64,000 bases of DNA from CAWGJC01 sp965276665 (GCA_965276665.1 OZ255620.1:558001-622000); one strand, 5' to 3'. Shown: positions 9,583-18,506, numbered from the stretch's first letter. Notes: generated from the sequence alone by a model not told the origin. Numbers and translations are program-made.

Positions 9583-11208
9583 ATGACGGACCCGACGGGC
9601 TTCGACCTGCCGCAGAACCGCGCCAACCACACGGCGCTGACACCGCTCTCCTTCCTCGCCCGGACCGAGCTGGTCTGGCCGGACCGCGTCGCGGTGATCC
9701 ATGGCGACATCCGGCGGAGCTGGCGCGAGACCGCCCTGCGCTGCCGCCGCCTCGCCTCCGCCCTGGCCGCCGCCGGCGTCGGACAGGGCGACACGGTCGC
9801 GATCATGGCGCCCAACGTCCCGCCGCTGCTCGAGGCGCATTTCGGCGTGCCGATGCTGGGCGCCGTGCTCAACGCGCTCAACGTCCGGCTCGACCCCGCC
9901 ACTATCGCCTTCATCCTGGGCCATGGGAGCGCCCGGGTGCTCATCACCGACGGCGACTATGCCGACACAATCGACGCCGCCCTCGCCGCGATGCCGGAAG
10001 CCGCCCGTCCGCTGGTGATCGACATCGACGATCCCGGTGCGCCGGGCAGGCGGATCGGCGCGGCGACCTACGAGGCGTTCCTCGCCGGCGGCGACCCGGA
10101 TTTCGCCTATGCGGGGCCCGAAGATGAATGGGACGCGATCGCGCTCAACTACACCTCCGGCACCACCGGCAATCCGAAAGGCGTGGTGACCCATCATCGC
10201 GGCGCGCATCTCAACGCGGTCGGCAATGTCATGTCCTGGGGCATGGGGCCGCACCCGATCTATCTCTGGACCTTGCCGATGTTCCACTGCAACGGCTGGT
10301 GCTTCCCCTGGACGATCACCGCGCTCGGCGGCACCCATGTCTGCCTCCGCCGGGTCGAGGCCGGCGCGATCATCGCGGCCCTCGCGACCCATGGCGTGAC
10401 GCATCTCTGCGGCGCCCCGGTGGTGATGGGCATGCTGCTCAACGCGCCGGCCGCTCTCTGGCCGGCGGAGCGCCGCGCGATCCGCTTCATGACCGCCGGC
10501 GCCGCCCCGCCCGCCGCCGTGATCGAGGGGATGGAACGGCTCGGCCTCGCGGTGACCCACGTCTACGGCCTGACCGAAACCTACGGGCCGGTGACGGTCT
10601 GCGCCTGGCACGCCGAATGGGACGATCTCCCGGATGCCGAGCGCGCCCGGCTGAAGGCGCGCCAGGGCGTGCCCTATCCCGTGCTCGACGGGTTGATGGT
10701 CGCCGAGCCGACCACCCTCGCCCCGGTGCCGCGCGACGGCGCCACGATGGGCGAGGTGATGATGCGCGGCAACGTGGTGATGAAAGGCTATCTCAAGAAC
10801 CCGGCCGCCACCGCAGAAGCCTTTGCCGGCGGCTGGTTCCACACCGGCGACCTCGCGGTCTGGCACGCCGACGGCTATGTCGAGATCCGCGACCGGGCGA
10901 AGGACATCATCATCTCGGGGGGCGAGAACATCTCCACCATCGAGGTCGAAGACGCCCTTTACCGCCATCCCGCGGTGCTGGAAGCCGCCGTCGTCGCCCG
11001 CCCCGACCCGAAATGGGGCGAAACCCCCTGCGCCTTCATCACCCTTCGAACCGACGCCGCCGCCACCGAGGCCGAGATCATCGCCTTCTGCCGCGAACGC
11101 CTCGCCGGGTTCAAAATTCCGCGCACCGTCGTGTTCGGGCCGCTGCCGAAAACCTCGACCGGGAAGATGCAGAAATACCTGCTGCGGGAGCGGGCTCGGG
11201 GGTTTTGA
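9583..11208 (+). CDS. Acyl-CoA synthetase (ANL superfamily, AMP-forming)
   Basis: 541 residues, start ATG 9583 preceded by GGGAGG. ANL motifs are present: P-loop YTSGTTGNPKG near 188, YGLTETYGP in the middle, GWFHTGDLAVWHADGY with the hinge RDRAKDIIISGGENIS, and the C-terminal catalytic lysine in KTSTGKMQKYLL. It should activate a carboxylic acid with ATP to the acyl-AMP and then the CoA ester. The pattern is closest to medium-chain fatty acid or methylmercaptopropionate-CoA ligases; the exact substrate cannot be read from sequence. It is divergent from leuA and monocistronic, with a hairpin repeat after the stop. Confidence 0.88.
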   Translation: MTDPTGFDLPQNRANHTALTPLSFLARTELVWPDRVAVIHGDIRRSWRETALRCRRLASALAAAGVGQGDTVAIMAPNVPPLLEAHFGVPMLGAVLNALNVRLDPATIAFILGHGSARVLITDGDYADTIDAALAAMPEAARPLVIDIDDPGAPGRRIGAATYEAFLAGGDPDFAYAGPEDEWDAIALNYTSGTTGNPKGVVTHHRGAHLNAVGNVMSWGMGPHPIYLWTLPMFHCNGWCFPWTITALGGTHVCLRRVEAGAIIAALATHGVTHLCGAPVVMGMLLNAPAALWPAERRAIRFMTAGAAPPAAVIEGMERLGLAVTHVYGLTETYGPVTVCAWHAEWDDLPDAERARLKARQGVPYPVLDGLMVAEPTTLAPVPRDGATMGEVMMRGNVVMKGYLKNPAATAEAFAGGWFHTGDLAVWHADGYVEIRDRAKDIIISGGENISTIEVEDALYRHPAVLEAAVVARPDPKWGETPCAFITLRTDAAATEAEIIAFCRERLAGFKIPRTVVFGPLPKTSTGKMQKYLLRERARGF

Positions 11209-11228
11209 GACAGGCCAAATAGTCTCAG

Positions 11229-11401
11229 GCCAGGGGCGTTGCCCCTGGATCCCACCAAGGGCAGTCGCCCTTGGAACCCGGGGAGCTTCGCGCGAAGCGC
11301 ATCAGACACCGAACCACACCGCCCGGCCAATCCCACACAAGCGCCGTCTCGGGTTCCAAGGGCGACTGCCCTTGGCAGGGTCCAGGGGCAGCGCCCCTGG
11401 C
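11229..11401. repeat. Intergenic hairpin repeat, copy A (two inverted modules)
   Basis: The left module has CCAGGGGC/GCCCCTGG (11230-11248) then CCAAGGGC/GCCCTTGG (11255-11274). The right module has the same two hairpins in reverse order (11356-11375 and 11382-11400). An 80-base spacer includes GCTTCGCGCGAAGC. It lies between convergent acyl-CoA synthetase and mntH, where it could terminate both transcripts. Related copies are at 17345, 33976, 40221, 52161 and 55753. Confidence 0.85.
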
Positions 11402-11418
11402 CGTTAGACCCTTCGGCC

Positions 11419-12723
11419 TTAAAAACTCTCCGCGATCAACAAAACATTCAAACACAACACGATAGCCGCGGCAACCCAGCTCGCGAGGTAAGTCACGCGG
11501 CCGGTCACAAAAGGCCCCATGATGTCGCGGCGGCGGCCGAGCAGGATGAGGGCGATCACCGGGACCGGCAGGGCGAAGGAGAGGACGACCTGGGAGATCA
11601 CCAGGGCCTTTGTGGGTTCGACTCCGGCCGCGATGACAATGAAGCCCGGCACCATCGTCGCCAGCCGCCGCACCGCGATCGGCACGCGCAGCCCGAGGAA
11701 GCCCTGCAGCACCATTTGTCCGGCCATCGTGCCGACGACGGAGCTCGACAGGCCCGAGGCCAGCAGCGAGAGCATGAACACCGAGGCTGCCGCCGTGCCG
11801 AGCAGCGGCGCGAGGGTGTGGTAGGCGGTCTCGATATCGGCGATGCCGGTGTGGCCGGTGGCGTGGAAGGCGCGCGCCGCCATCGCGACCATCGCCATGT
11901 TGACGAGCCCGGCGAGACCGAGGGCGACGATCACCTCTCGGTTGGAGAAGGAGATCAGCCGGCGCCGTTCCGCCTCCCCCGGCGCCCGGACGCGATTCTG
12001 CGTCAGGCCGGAATGCAGGAAGATCGCGTGCGGCATCACCGTCGCGCCGATGATGCCGCAGGCAAGCAGGGCCGCGCCGGCCGGCATCTCCGGGACCATG
12101 GAGTGGTAGGCGACCGCGCCCCAGACGGGCGGCGCGATCACGAGCTCGATGAGGTAGCTTACCGCGATCAGCCCGACGAGGAGCGCGACCGCAATCTCCA
12201 GCGGCCGGAACCCGTAGCGTTCCAGCCCGAGCATCGCCCAGGTGGCGAGTCCGGCCACCGCCATCGCGGCAAGCAGCGGCAGATGCAGCAGAAGGGAGAG
12301 GCCGATCGCCGCGCCGAGCAGCTCGGCGAGGTCGGTCGCCGCCGCGGCCACCTCGCTCACGCCCCACATCGCCAGGCAGAGCGGACGCGGGAAATGGATG
12401 CGGCAGAGCTCGGCGAGGTTGCGGCCGGTGACCAGGCCGAGCTTGGCCGACAGCGCCTGGAACAGCATCGCCACCAGGTTGGCGACCACCACGACCCAGA
12501 GCAGGGAGTAGCCGTACTCCGCGCCGGCCTGGATGTTCGTCGCGTAATTGCCAGGATCCATATAGGCGATCGAGGCGACGATGGCCGGGCCGGCGGCGGG
12601 CAGCAGGGCGGCAAATCCGCGCCGGCGCCCAGCGAGGATTTCGAGCACCGCCGCTTCCGTGCGGGCGGACGCGCCCGCGACTACTGCTTCGTCCCCCAGA
12701 TTGTCCAAGCAATCGCTCCGCAT
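11419..12723 (-). CDS. mntH: Nramp-family divalent metal transporter (Mn2+/Fe2+ : H+ symporter)
   Basis: 434 residues with about eleven membrane segments. The Nramp metal-binding signatures are intact: DPGNYATNI in helix 1 (Asp and Asn coordinate the metal) and MPHAIFLHS in helix 6 (the Met that selects Mn over Ca). It imports manganese, and possibly iron, with protons across the inner membrane. The gene is monocistronic; its promoter carries an ATAGCC-AA-GGCTA operator matching the MntR box type, which supports manganese repression and the mntH name. ATG 12723 follows CGGAG at suitable distance. Confidence 0.93.
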   Translation of the reverse strand: MRSDCLDNLGDEAVVAGASARTEAAVLEILAGRRRGFAALLPAAGPAIVASIAYMDPGNYATNIQAGAEYGYSLLWVVVVANLVAMLFQALSAKLGLVTGRNLAELCRIHFPRPLCLAMWGVSEVAAAATDLAELLGAAIGLSLLLHLPLLAAMAVAGLATWAMLGLERYGFRPLEIAVALLVGLIAVSYLIELVIAPPVWGAVAYHSMVPEMPAGAALLACGIIGATVMPHAIFLHSGLTQNRVRAPGEAERRRLISFSNREVIVALGLAGLVNMAMVAMAARAFHATGHTGIADIETAYHTLAPLLGTAAASVFMLSLLASGLSSSVVGTMAGQMVLQGFLGLRVPIAVRRLATMVPGFIVIAAGVEPTKALVISQVVLSFALPVPVIALILLGRRRDIMGPFVTGRVTYLASWVAAAIVLCLNVLLIAESF

Positions 12724-12746
12724 GACGTCACTCCGTCTGCGGCTTT

Positions 12747-12774
12747 ATCTTAGCCTTGGCTATAATTTGGTCAA
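12747..12774 (-). promoter_or_regulatory. mntH promoter with embedded MntR-type operator
   Basis: Reading the minus strand: TTGACC (12774-12769), a 16-base spacer, TAAGAT (12752-12747). TAGCC-AA-GGCTA (12762-12751) is a perfect inverted repeat between the -35 and -10. It matches the ATAGC...GCTAT core of MntR boxes, so a manganese-loaded repressor bound here would block RNA polymerase. The regulator gene itself is not in the window. Confidence 0.7.
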
Positions 12775-12784
12775 TAGGCAAACT

Positions 12785-12907
12785 TCAGGGCAGGAACCCG
12801 ACTCCGCCGGACCCGCCGACATAGGCGCCGCGAATCGGCTGGTTCTGATCCGGGGGCGCCTGGCATGCGGCGACCAAGAGCAGGAGAAGGAGGAGAAGAA
12901 ATCTCAT
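12785..12907 (-). CDS. 40-residue lipoprotein
   Basis: A short ORF from ATG 12907 to TGA 12785. It begins MRF followed by eight leucines, then VAAC, a strong lipoprotein signal peptide with Cys at 15. The mature part has only 26 residues, ending GGSGGVGFLP. GAGGA lies about 9 bases before the ATG, and the start is 12 bases after the stop of the upstream peptide-binding protein gene, so the two are probably translated from one mRNA. The function is unknown. The signal peptide and tight spacing argue that it is real. Confidence 0.6.
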   Translation of the reverse strand: MRFLLLLLLLLVAACQAPPDQNQPIRGAYVGGSGGVGFLP

Positions 12908-12919
12908 CACTGGGTTTCC

Positions 12920-14497
12920 TCACTGGGTCTCCGGCCGGAAATCCTGCGCGAGCGTCCGCTCATCGCTGCGCGGCATGTTGACGAGGCCGGCCCGCATCGC
13001 CCAGCTACTTGCCTGGAAATGGATCGGCACCACCGCAACCTCGTCGAGCGCGATGTCGCTCGCCTGCCGGAGCAGCGCCGCCCGCGCGATGGAATCCTGG
13101 GTGCGGAGCGCGTCGGCGAGCACGCCATCGAGCTTCGGATTGCAGTAGAGGCTCCAATTGTAGAGCCCCCAGCCGCGTCCGGCATCGGGGCAGGCGATGA
13201 TCGCGCGCAGGATCGAGCTCGCCTCGGCGGTCTGGTTGCCCCAGCCGATCAGCCCGGCGGCGAAGGCGCGGTGCGGGCCCTGCGTCGCGTAGACCGCCAT
13301 CGGCATCACCTCGGCATGGGTGGCGACCCCGATGCGGGTGAACATCTGGGCGATGGCGGCGACGATCGCGGCATCGTTCATGAAGCGGTCGTTCGGCCCG
13401 TCGAGGGTGAGCGCGAACCCGTCCGGATAGCCGGCATCGGCCAGCAAGCGCCGCGCCGCCGCCGGATCGAAGCGGGCCGCGCCGCGGGCGGGATCGTTGC
13501 CGGGCATCGGCGCCGGAACCAGGTCGTTCGCCGGGTAGGCGAGCCCGTCCATCAGCCGGTCGCGGATCGCGTCGCGGTTGATCGCGAGCGAGAGCGCCTG
13601 CCGCACCCGCACGTCCCGCAGCGGGTTGACGGCCAGCGGCGAGCCGTCCCGTGCCGTCACCAGCCTGGATCGCGCGCTGCCGCTATCGAGGAACAGGTAG
13701 ATCAGCCGGTCGGAGGCCTTCTCCGTGACGCGGAGCCGCGCATCGCCGCGCAGCCGGCCGATATCGGCGGAGGGCACGCTCTCGATCGCGTCCACATCGC
13801 CGGCGAGAAGCGCCGCGGCGCGCGCCGAACCATCGGCGAGAAAGCGCAAGGTCACCGCATCCCAGGCGGCCGGCGCGCCCCAGTAGGACGGGTTGCGCCG
13901 CATCGTCACCCGGTCGTCCGGCACCGCGCTCTCGAAGCGGAACGGGCCGGTGCCGACCATCCCCTTGCCCGCATCGAACTCGGCGGTGGAGACGCCCTCG
14001 GCCGCATGCCGCGCGAGAATGGCGATGAAGGCGAGGTCGTTCGCCAGCAGCGGGTAGGGTCCGTTGGTGGTGATGTCGAGCGTGTGGTCGTCGACCGCCG
14101 CCATGCCGGCGATCGCGCGGGTGTAGAGGGTGAAGCTTGCCGGGCTCTTCACGCGCGCCGGCCGGCCGAGCGAGAACGTCACGTCATCGACGGTGAGCTT
14201 CGTGCCGTCGGTGAACATCACACCCGGACGCAGCGTGAAGCGCCAGCGATCCGGCGCCGGCTGCGCCCAGGACAGGGCGAGCGCCGGCACCAGCCGCCCG
14301 TCCGCATCTATACCGACCAGCGTGTCGAAGAAATGCGCCGAGACGTCGAGATTGGGGACGAGGTTCTGGTAGTCCGGGTCGAGCGAGGAGGCATCCGCCG
14401 CCAGGCCGAGCCGCAGCGCAGCGGCGCGGGCGGCCCCACCGGGCAGGAATGCGGCGAGCGCGAGCGTGAGCAGGCCGATCCGCAGTTCTCTCTGCAT
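12920..14497 (-). CDS. ABC transporter substrate-binding protein, family 5 (peptide/nickel type)
   Basis: 525 residues from ATG 14497 (an alternative ATG is at 14512). An N-terminal Sec signal peptide ends near AARA (about 24-26). The mature protein is an SBP_bac_5 fold: SSLDPDYQN near the N-terminus, a PDRWRFTLRPGVMFTDG motif about 80-100 and VRQALSLAINRDAI in the middle. It would bind oligopeptides or a related solute in the periplasm and deliver it to an inner-membrane permease. No permease or ATPase genes lie beside it, so it is an orphan binding protein here. A tiny lipoprotein gene follows; argE is divergent. Confidence 0.85.
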   Translation of the reverse strand: MQRELRIGLLTLALAAFLPGGAARAAALRLGLAADASSLDPDYQNLVPNLDVSAHFFDTLVGIDADGRLVPALALSWAQPAPDRWRFTLRPGVMFTDGTKLTVDDVTFSLGRPARVKSPASFTLYTRAIAGMAAVDDHTLDITTNGPYPLLANDLAFIAILARHAAEGVSTAEFDAGKGMVGTGPFRFESAVPDDRVTMRRNPSYWGAPAAWDAVTLRFLADGSARAAALLAGDVDAIESVPSADIGRLRGDARLRVTEKASDRLIYLFLDSGSARSRLVTARDGSPLAVNPLRDVRVRQALSLAINRDAIRDRLMDGLAYPANDLVPAPMPGNDPARGAARFDPAAARRLLADAGYPDGFALTLDGPNDRFMNDAAIVAAIAQMFTRIGVATHAEVMPMAVYATQGPHRAFAAGLIGWGNQTAEASSILRAIIACPDAGRGWGLYNWSLYCNPKLDGVLADALRTQDSIARAALLRQASDIALDEVAVVPIHFQASSWAMRAGLVNMPRSDERTLAQDFRPETQ

Positions 14498-14540
14498 GCG
14501 CAAGCCGACCATACTGCGCGGAACGCCGCAAGGAGGTCCG

Positions 14541-15716
14541 ATGCCCGATCCGTCGCTGCCGAGCGAGGCCACGCTCGACCATCTGCGCACCCTGATCGGG
14601 TTCGACAGCACGAGCCGCAACTCGAATCTCGAGCTGATCGAATGGGCGCGCGGCGTGCTGGAGGCGGCGGGCGCGCGCACCCGGATCAGCCACGACGCCG
14701 AACGCCGCAAGGCCAATCTCTTCGCGACATTCGGCGAAGGCCCGGGCGGCCTCGTGCTCTCCGGGCACACGGATGTCGTGCCGGTCGATGGCCAGGATTG
14801 GCGGAGCGACCCGTTCCGCGCCGACATCCGCGACGGCAGGCTCTACGGACGCGGCGCCTGCGACATGAAGGGCTTTCTCGCCGCTGCCCTCTCCCGCGCG
14901 CCGTCCATCGCCGCCGGGGCGCGCGCGCCGGTCCACCTCGCGCTCTCCTACGACGAGGAGCTGGGCTGCCTCGGCATCCCCGTGCTGCTCGAGGACATCG
15001 CGCGCGCCGGAATCACCCCCGCTTCCTGCCTCGTCGGCGAGCCGACCTCGATGCAGGTGGTCGCCGCGCATAAAGGCGGCCGGCTCTACCGATGCCGCGT
15101 CTGCGGACGGGCGGCGCATTCCTCGCTCGCGCCGCAGGCGGTGAACGCGATCGAATACGGCGCCCGCATCGCCGTCTTCGTCCAGCAACTCGCCGAGCGG
15201 TTCCGCGACGAGGGACCGTTCGACGATGCGTTTGACGTGCCGCACAGCACCATCTCGACCAACCTCGCCTCCGGCGGGTCGGGGTCCAACATCGTGCCCG
15301 CTTTGGCCGAGCTGATGTTCGAGCACCGCTTCCTGCCCGGCACCGACCCGGAGGCGCCGATCCGCGCGATCCGCGCATTTGCCGAACGCGAGCTGATCCC
15401 CCGCATGCGGGCGGTCGATCCCGCCGCCGGCATCATGTTCGAGCAGATCGGCGCGATCCCGGCCCTGGCGGCGGACCCGTCCGAACTTCTCGACGCCGCG
15501 GAAAAACTGCTCGGCGGCAACGGGCCGCGCAAGGTCGCCTATGGCACCGAAGGCTCGTTCTTCCAGCAGGCCGGCATCCCCACCATCGTCTGCGGCCCGG
15601 GCAGCATCGAGCAGGCGCACCGCGCCGACGAATACGTCGATCTCGACCAGTTGCGGCGCTGCGAGGAGTTCCTCGACCGGATCGGGCCGGCCATGCTCAC
15701 GCCGGCAGCAGCATGA
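14541..15716 (+). CDS. argE: Acetylornithine deacetylase
   Basis: 391 residues, ATG 14541 preceded by AAGGAGG. M20 metallopeptidase fold with metal ligands in SGHTDVVP (about 75-82), GRGACDMKG (about 109-117), the catalytic/ligand Glu pair in YDEELGCLG (about 140) and a C-terminal EGSFFQQAGIP segment. Length and motifs fit the proteobacterial ArgE group, which hydrolyses N-acetylornithine to ornithine and acetate in arginine synthesis. Closely related M20 amidases have other substrates, so the specificity is inferred. Its 3' end overlaps the convergent regulator gene by 20 bases. Confidence 0.85.
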   Translation: MPDPSLPSEATLDHLRTLIGFDSTSRNSNLELIEWARGVLEAAGARTRISHDAERRKANLFATFGEGPGGLVLSGHTDVVPVDGQDWRSDPFRADIRDGRLYGRGACDMKGFLAAALSRAPSIAAGARAPVHLALSYDEELGCLGIPVLLEDIARAGITPASCLVGEPTSMQVVAAHKGGRLYRCRVCGRAAHSSLAPQAVNAIEYGARIAVFVQQLAERFRDEGPFDDAFDVPHSTISTNLASGGSGSNIVPALAELMFEHRFLPGTDPEAPIRAIRAFAERELIPRMRAVDPAAGIMFEQIGAIPALAADPSELLDAAEKLLGGNGPRKVAYGTEGSFFQQAGIPTIVCGPGSIEQAHRADEYVDLDQLRRCEEFLDRIGPAMLTPAAA

Positions 15717-16479
15717 CGAGCTTGTGGTCCGGATGCACGGCCGGGATCAGCGTCACCTGCGTGTATGCGAGCGCGCCATCCGCGGGATGAAGAAACCGGC
15801 GCAGACCGCCCTCGCGCGCCAGCACCGCATGATCGCCCCAGCAGCGGGCGAATTCCGCGCTCCGTGCCAGCAGGCCGCGCAGCAGCGCCTGCATGGCGGC
15901 GTCGGCCGGATCACGCGCGGTGTCGGCACGGAACTCCGCCACCAGGCGGCGCGCCCGATCCGGCCAATCGTCGATGAACGCCCGCGCCGTGGGGTCCAAA
16001 AACACGTATTCCAGCAGGCACGCATGATCGCCGCCGAGCCAGCCGGAAAACAGCCGGGCGGCCGCATCGTTCCAGCCTCGCGCGCGCCACAGCCGGTCGA
16101 GCAGATAGGCGGGCGATGCCATGCCGCGCAGCGCGGCATGCAGCTCGGACGGCGCCGCCTCGTCCGCCACCGGCGCCGACGGTGCGGGATCGCGCCGGCG
16201 GGTGAGCGTGAACAGATAGGCCCGCTCCGCCGCACTCAGCCGGAGCGCCCCGGCGAGCCGGCCGATCGCCGCCGGCGACAAGGCGATGTCGCGCCCCTGC
16301 TCGACCCAGCTGTACCAGGTGGTGCTCACCCCGGCGAGCAGTGCGACCTCTTCCCGCCGCAACCCCGGCGTCCGCCGCCGCCCGCCGCCCGCAAGCCCGG
16401 CCGCATCGGGCGCCAACGCCTCTCGATGCGCGCGCAGGAAGGCGGCGAGCAAATCGCGCTGATCGGCCGGGAGCAGCAT
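15697..16479 (-). CDS. XRE-family transcriptional regulator with MmyB-like ligand domain
   Basis: 260 residues from ATG 16479. The N-terminal helix-turn-helix (about 10-85) contains TPGLRREEVALLAGVS and WYSWVEQGRDI; the remainder matches the MmyB-like ligand-binding region (NDAAARLF, DPTARAFI, ADTARDPADAA). Members of this group usually regulate an adjacent divergent gene in response to a small hydrophobic ligand. The divergent neighbour is a SAM-dependent methyltransferase 89 bases away, the likely target. The frame is open further upstream, but this start puts the HTH at the expected distance from the N-terminus. Confidence 0.85.
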   Translation of the reverse strand: MLLPADQRDLLAAFLRAHREALAPDAAGLAGGGRRRTPGLRREEVALLAGVSTTWYSWVEQGRDIALSPAAIGRLAGALRLSAAERAYLFTLTRRRDPAPSAPVADEAAPSELHAALRGMASPAYLLDRLWRARGWNDAAARLFSGWLGGDHACLLEYVFLDPTARAFIDDWPDRARRLVAEFRADTARDPADAAMQALLRGLLARSAEFARCWGDHAVLAREGGLRRFLHPADGALAYTQVTLIPAVHPDHKLVMLLPA

Positions 16480-16568
16480 GGTGGCAGGCGGTATACCAGG
16501 ATAAACCCGCCTCTCATACCGGCACCGGGATGGCGCCAAACTGCCGAGGCGAATTACGGAGACCTCGC

Positions 16569-17333
16569 ATGAGCACCTCGCCGCATGCCCACGCCGAAGC
16601 GCATTACGCGCCGCGGGCGCGGGATTACGTCACCAGCGCCGTCCACAGCGCCGGCGCCGATCTGGACCAGATCGAGGCCGCGCTTCAGGGCAAGGCCGAC
16701 GCACGCGTGCTCGATCTCGGATGCGGCGGCGGCCATGTCAGCTACCGCGCGGCCCCGCTTGTCGCCGAAGTGATCGCCTGCGACGTCACCCAGGCGATGC
16801 TGGACGCGGTCGCCGCCACCGCCGCCGAACGCGGCCTCCACACCATCGCAACCCGCCGCGCCGCCGCCGAGCACCTGCCCTTCGCCGACGCCACATTCGA
16901 CATCGTGCTGTCCCGCTTCACCACCCATCACTGGCAGGACATGAATGCCGGCCTCCGCGAAGCACATCGCGTGCTCAAGCCGGGCGGGTTCGCCATCTTC
17001 ATCGACACCACCGCCCCCGAAGACCCGGCGCTCGACACCCACATGCAGGCCGTCGAGCTGCTGCGCGACCCCTCGCACATCCGCAACTACCGCATCAGCG
17101 AATGGACAACCGCCCTCGCCCAGGCCGGCTTCACCCGGCCCGACGCCACGCCACGCCGCCTGCGCATGGATTTCCCGGTCTGGACCGCTCGAACCCGAAC
17201 ACCTCCCGCCATCGCCGCCGCCATCCGCACCGTGCAGGACACCGCCTCCGACCGCGTGCGCGCCTATTTCGCGGTCGGTCCGGATGGAAGCTTTGATATC
17301 GATTCCACGTCTTTCGTGGTTGGGGCGGGATAG
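16569..17333 (+). CDS. Class I SAM-dependent methyltransferase (UbiE/BioC-like)
   Basis: 254 residues. SAM-binding motif I is VLDLGCGGGHVS (about 46-57), acidic post-I CDVTQAMLD, motif II FDIVLSRFTTHHW and post-II LREAHRVLKPGGF; this is the Methyltransf_11 pattern. The methyl acceptor cannot be inferred. It is divergent from the MmyB-type regulator and probably controlled by it. A hairpin repeat (copy B) follows the stop. Confidence 0.85.
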   Translation: MSTSPHAHAEAHYAPRARDYVTSAVHSAGADLDQIEAALQGKADARVLDLGCGGGHVSYRAAPLVAEVIACDVTQAMLDAVAATAAERGLHTIATRRAAAEHLPFADATFDIVLSRFTTHHWQDMNAGLREAHRVLKPGGFAIFIDTTAPEDPALDTHMQAVELLRDPSHIRNYRISEWTTALAQAGFTRPDATPRRLRMDFPVWTARTRTPPAIAAAIRTVQDTASDRVRAYFAVGPDGSFDIDSTSFVVGAG

Positions 17334-17344
17334 GGGACCAAGGG

Positions 17345-17481
17345 AAGGCCGGGGGCTCTGCCCCTGGACCCCGCTGTGGCCGATAGGCCCCAGACCCCGA
17401 TGGTGGCGCTTCGCGCGTAGCGCAACCCGGGTTCCAAGGGCGCCTGCCCTTGGCGGGGTCCAGGGGCAGAGCCCCCGGCCT
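17345..17481. repeat. Intergenic hairpin repeat, copy B
   Basis: Contains CCGGGGGC/GCCCCTGG-type hairpin (17349-17367), GCGCTTCGCGCGTAGCGC (17406-17423), CCAAGGGC/GCCCTTGG (17434-17453) and CCAGGGGC/GCCCCCGG (17460-17478). Like copy A it separates convergent genes (methyltransferase and ugpC), and it has the same inverted-module plan. Confidence 0.85.
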
Positions 17482-17486
17482 TACCT

Positions 17487-18506
17487 TCAGACCCGCCGGC
17501 CACTCTCCCCATCGAACACGTGCAGATGCTCGCGCGGAAAGGCGAGGAAGAGCGTCTCGCCTGGGGGTGGCGGCCCGGGGATGCGGAGGGTGAGCCGGAT
17601 ATCGCCGGGCAGGCGGCCGTGGATCAAGGTTTCCGAGCCGAGCGGTTCGGCGAGGTCGACGGTGAGCGGTGTGCCGGCCGGGACGAGCTGCACGTGTTCG
17701 GGGCGGATGCCGAGGGTGACGGTCTTGCCGGTTGTGCTCATCGGCGCGGGTGTGGCGTCGGGGGCGAGCGTGCCCGGGAGGAAATTCATTGCGGGCGAGC
17801 CGATGAAGCTCGCGACGTAGGTGTCGGCCGGCCGCTCGAACACTTCCATGGGCGTGGCGAGCTGGACCGGGCGGCCCTGGTGGAGCACGAGCAGGCGGTC
17901 GCCGAGTGTCATCGCCTCCACCTGGTCGTGGGTGACGTAGAGGCTGGTGATGCCGAGGCGGCGCTGCAGCCGGCGGATCTCGGCGCGCATCTGCACGCGG
18001 AGCTTGGCGTCGAGATTGGAGAGCGGTTCGTCGAACAGGAAGAGTTTTGGTTCGCGCACGATGGCGCGTCCCATCGCGACGCGCTGCCGCTGGCCGCCGG
18101 AGAGCTGCCTTGGTTTGCGCGCGAGCAATGCCTCGATACCGAGCAGCGCGGCCGCCTCGTCGACGCGGCGGCCGATTTCCGTGCGCGAGAGGCCACGGAT
18201 GCGCAGCCCGTACGACATGTTGTCGAAGACGTTCATGTGCGGATAGAGCGCGTAATTCTGGAACACCATGGCGATGTCGCGCTCGGCAGGATCGACGCGG
18301 CTCACCTCCCGTCCGTCGAGCACGATGCGGCCGCCGCTCGGCGTCTCGAGCCCGGCGACGAGGCGGAGCAGCGTCGATTTTCCGCAGCCCGACGCACCGA
18401 CGATCACCAGCATCTCGCCATCGGCGAGAGCGAGGTCGATCCCGTGCAGCACCGGTGTGTCGCCGAAACTCTTGCGCAAGCCGTCGAGCGTCAGCGTCGC
18501 CATCAT
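17487..18506 (-). CDS. ugpC: Glycerol-3-phosphate-type ABC importer, ATP-binding protein
   Basis: 339 residues from ATG 18506, whose ATGA overlaps the ugpE stop. ATPase motifs: Walker A GASGCGKS (about 37-44), signature LSGGQRQR near 135, Walker B LFLFDEPLSNLD and the switch VTHDQVEAM. The C-terminal MalK-type OB domain includes LGIRPEHVQL. In Ugp systems this subunit powers sn-glycerol-3-phosphate or glycerophosphodiester uptake. It is the last gene of ugpB-ugpA-ugpE-ugpC. MalK-like ATPases for other sugars look alike, so substrate is inferred from the whole operon. Confidence 0.88.
   Translation of the reverse strand: MMATLTLDGLRKSFGDTPVLHGIDLALADGEMLVIVGASGCGKSTLLRLVAGLETPSGGRIVLDGREVSRVDPAERDIAMVFQNYALYPHMNVFDNMSYGLRIRGLSRTEIGRRVDEAAALLGIEALLARKPRQLSGGQRQRVAMGRAIVREPKLFLFDEPLSNLDAKLRVQMRAEIRRLQRRLGITSLYVTHDQVEAMTLGDRLLVLHQGRPVQLATPMEVFERPADTYVASFIGSPAMNFLPGTLAPDATPAPMSTTGKTVTLGIRPEHVQLVPAGTPLTVDLAEPLGSETLIHGRLPGDIRLTLRIPGPPPPGETLFLAFPREHLHVFDGESGRRV

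Noticed and set aside
9346..10968. 540-codon minus-strand ORF opposite the acyl-CoA synthetase
   Set aside because: Only its last 34 codons (the leuA leader) are supported; the rest is antisense shadow.
12581..15073. 830-codon plus-strand ORF across mntH, the binding protein and argE
   Set aside because: His/Arg/Ala-rich shadow translation crossing three real genes.
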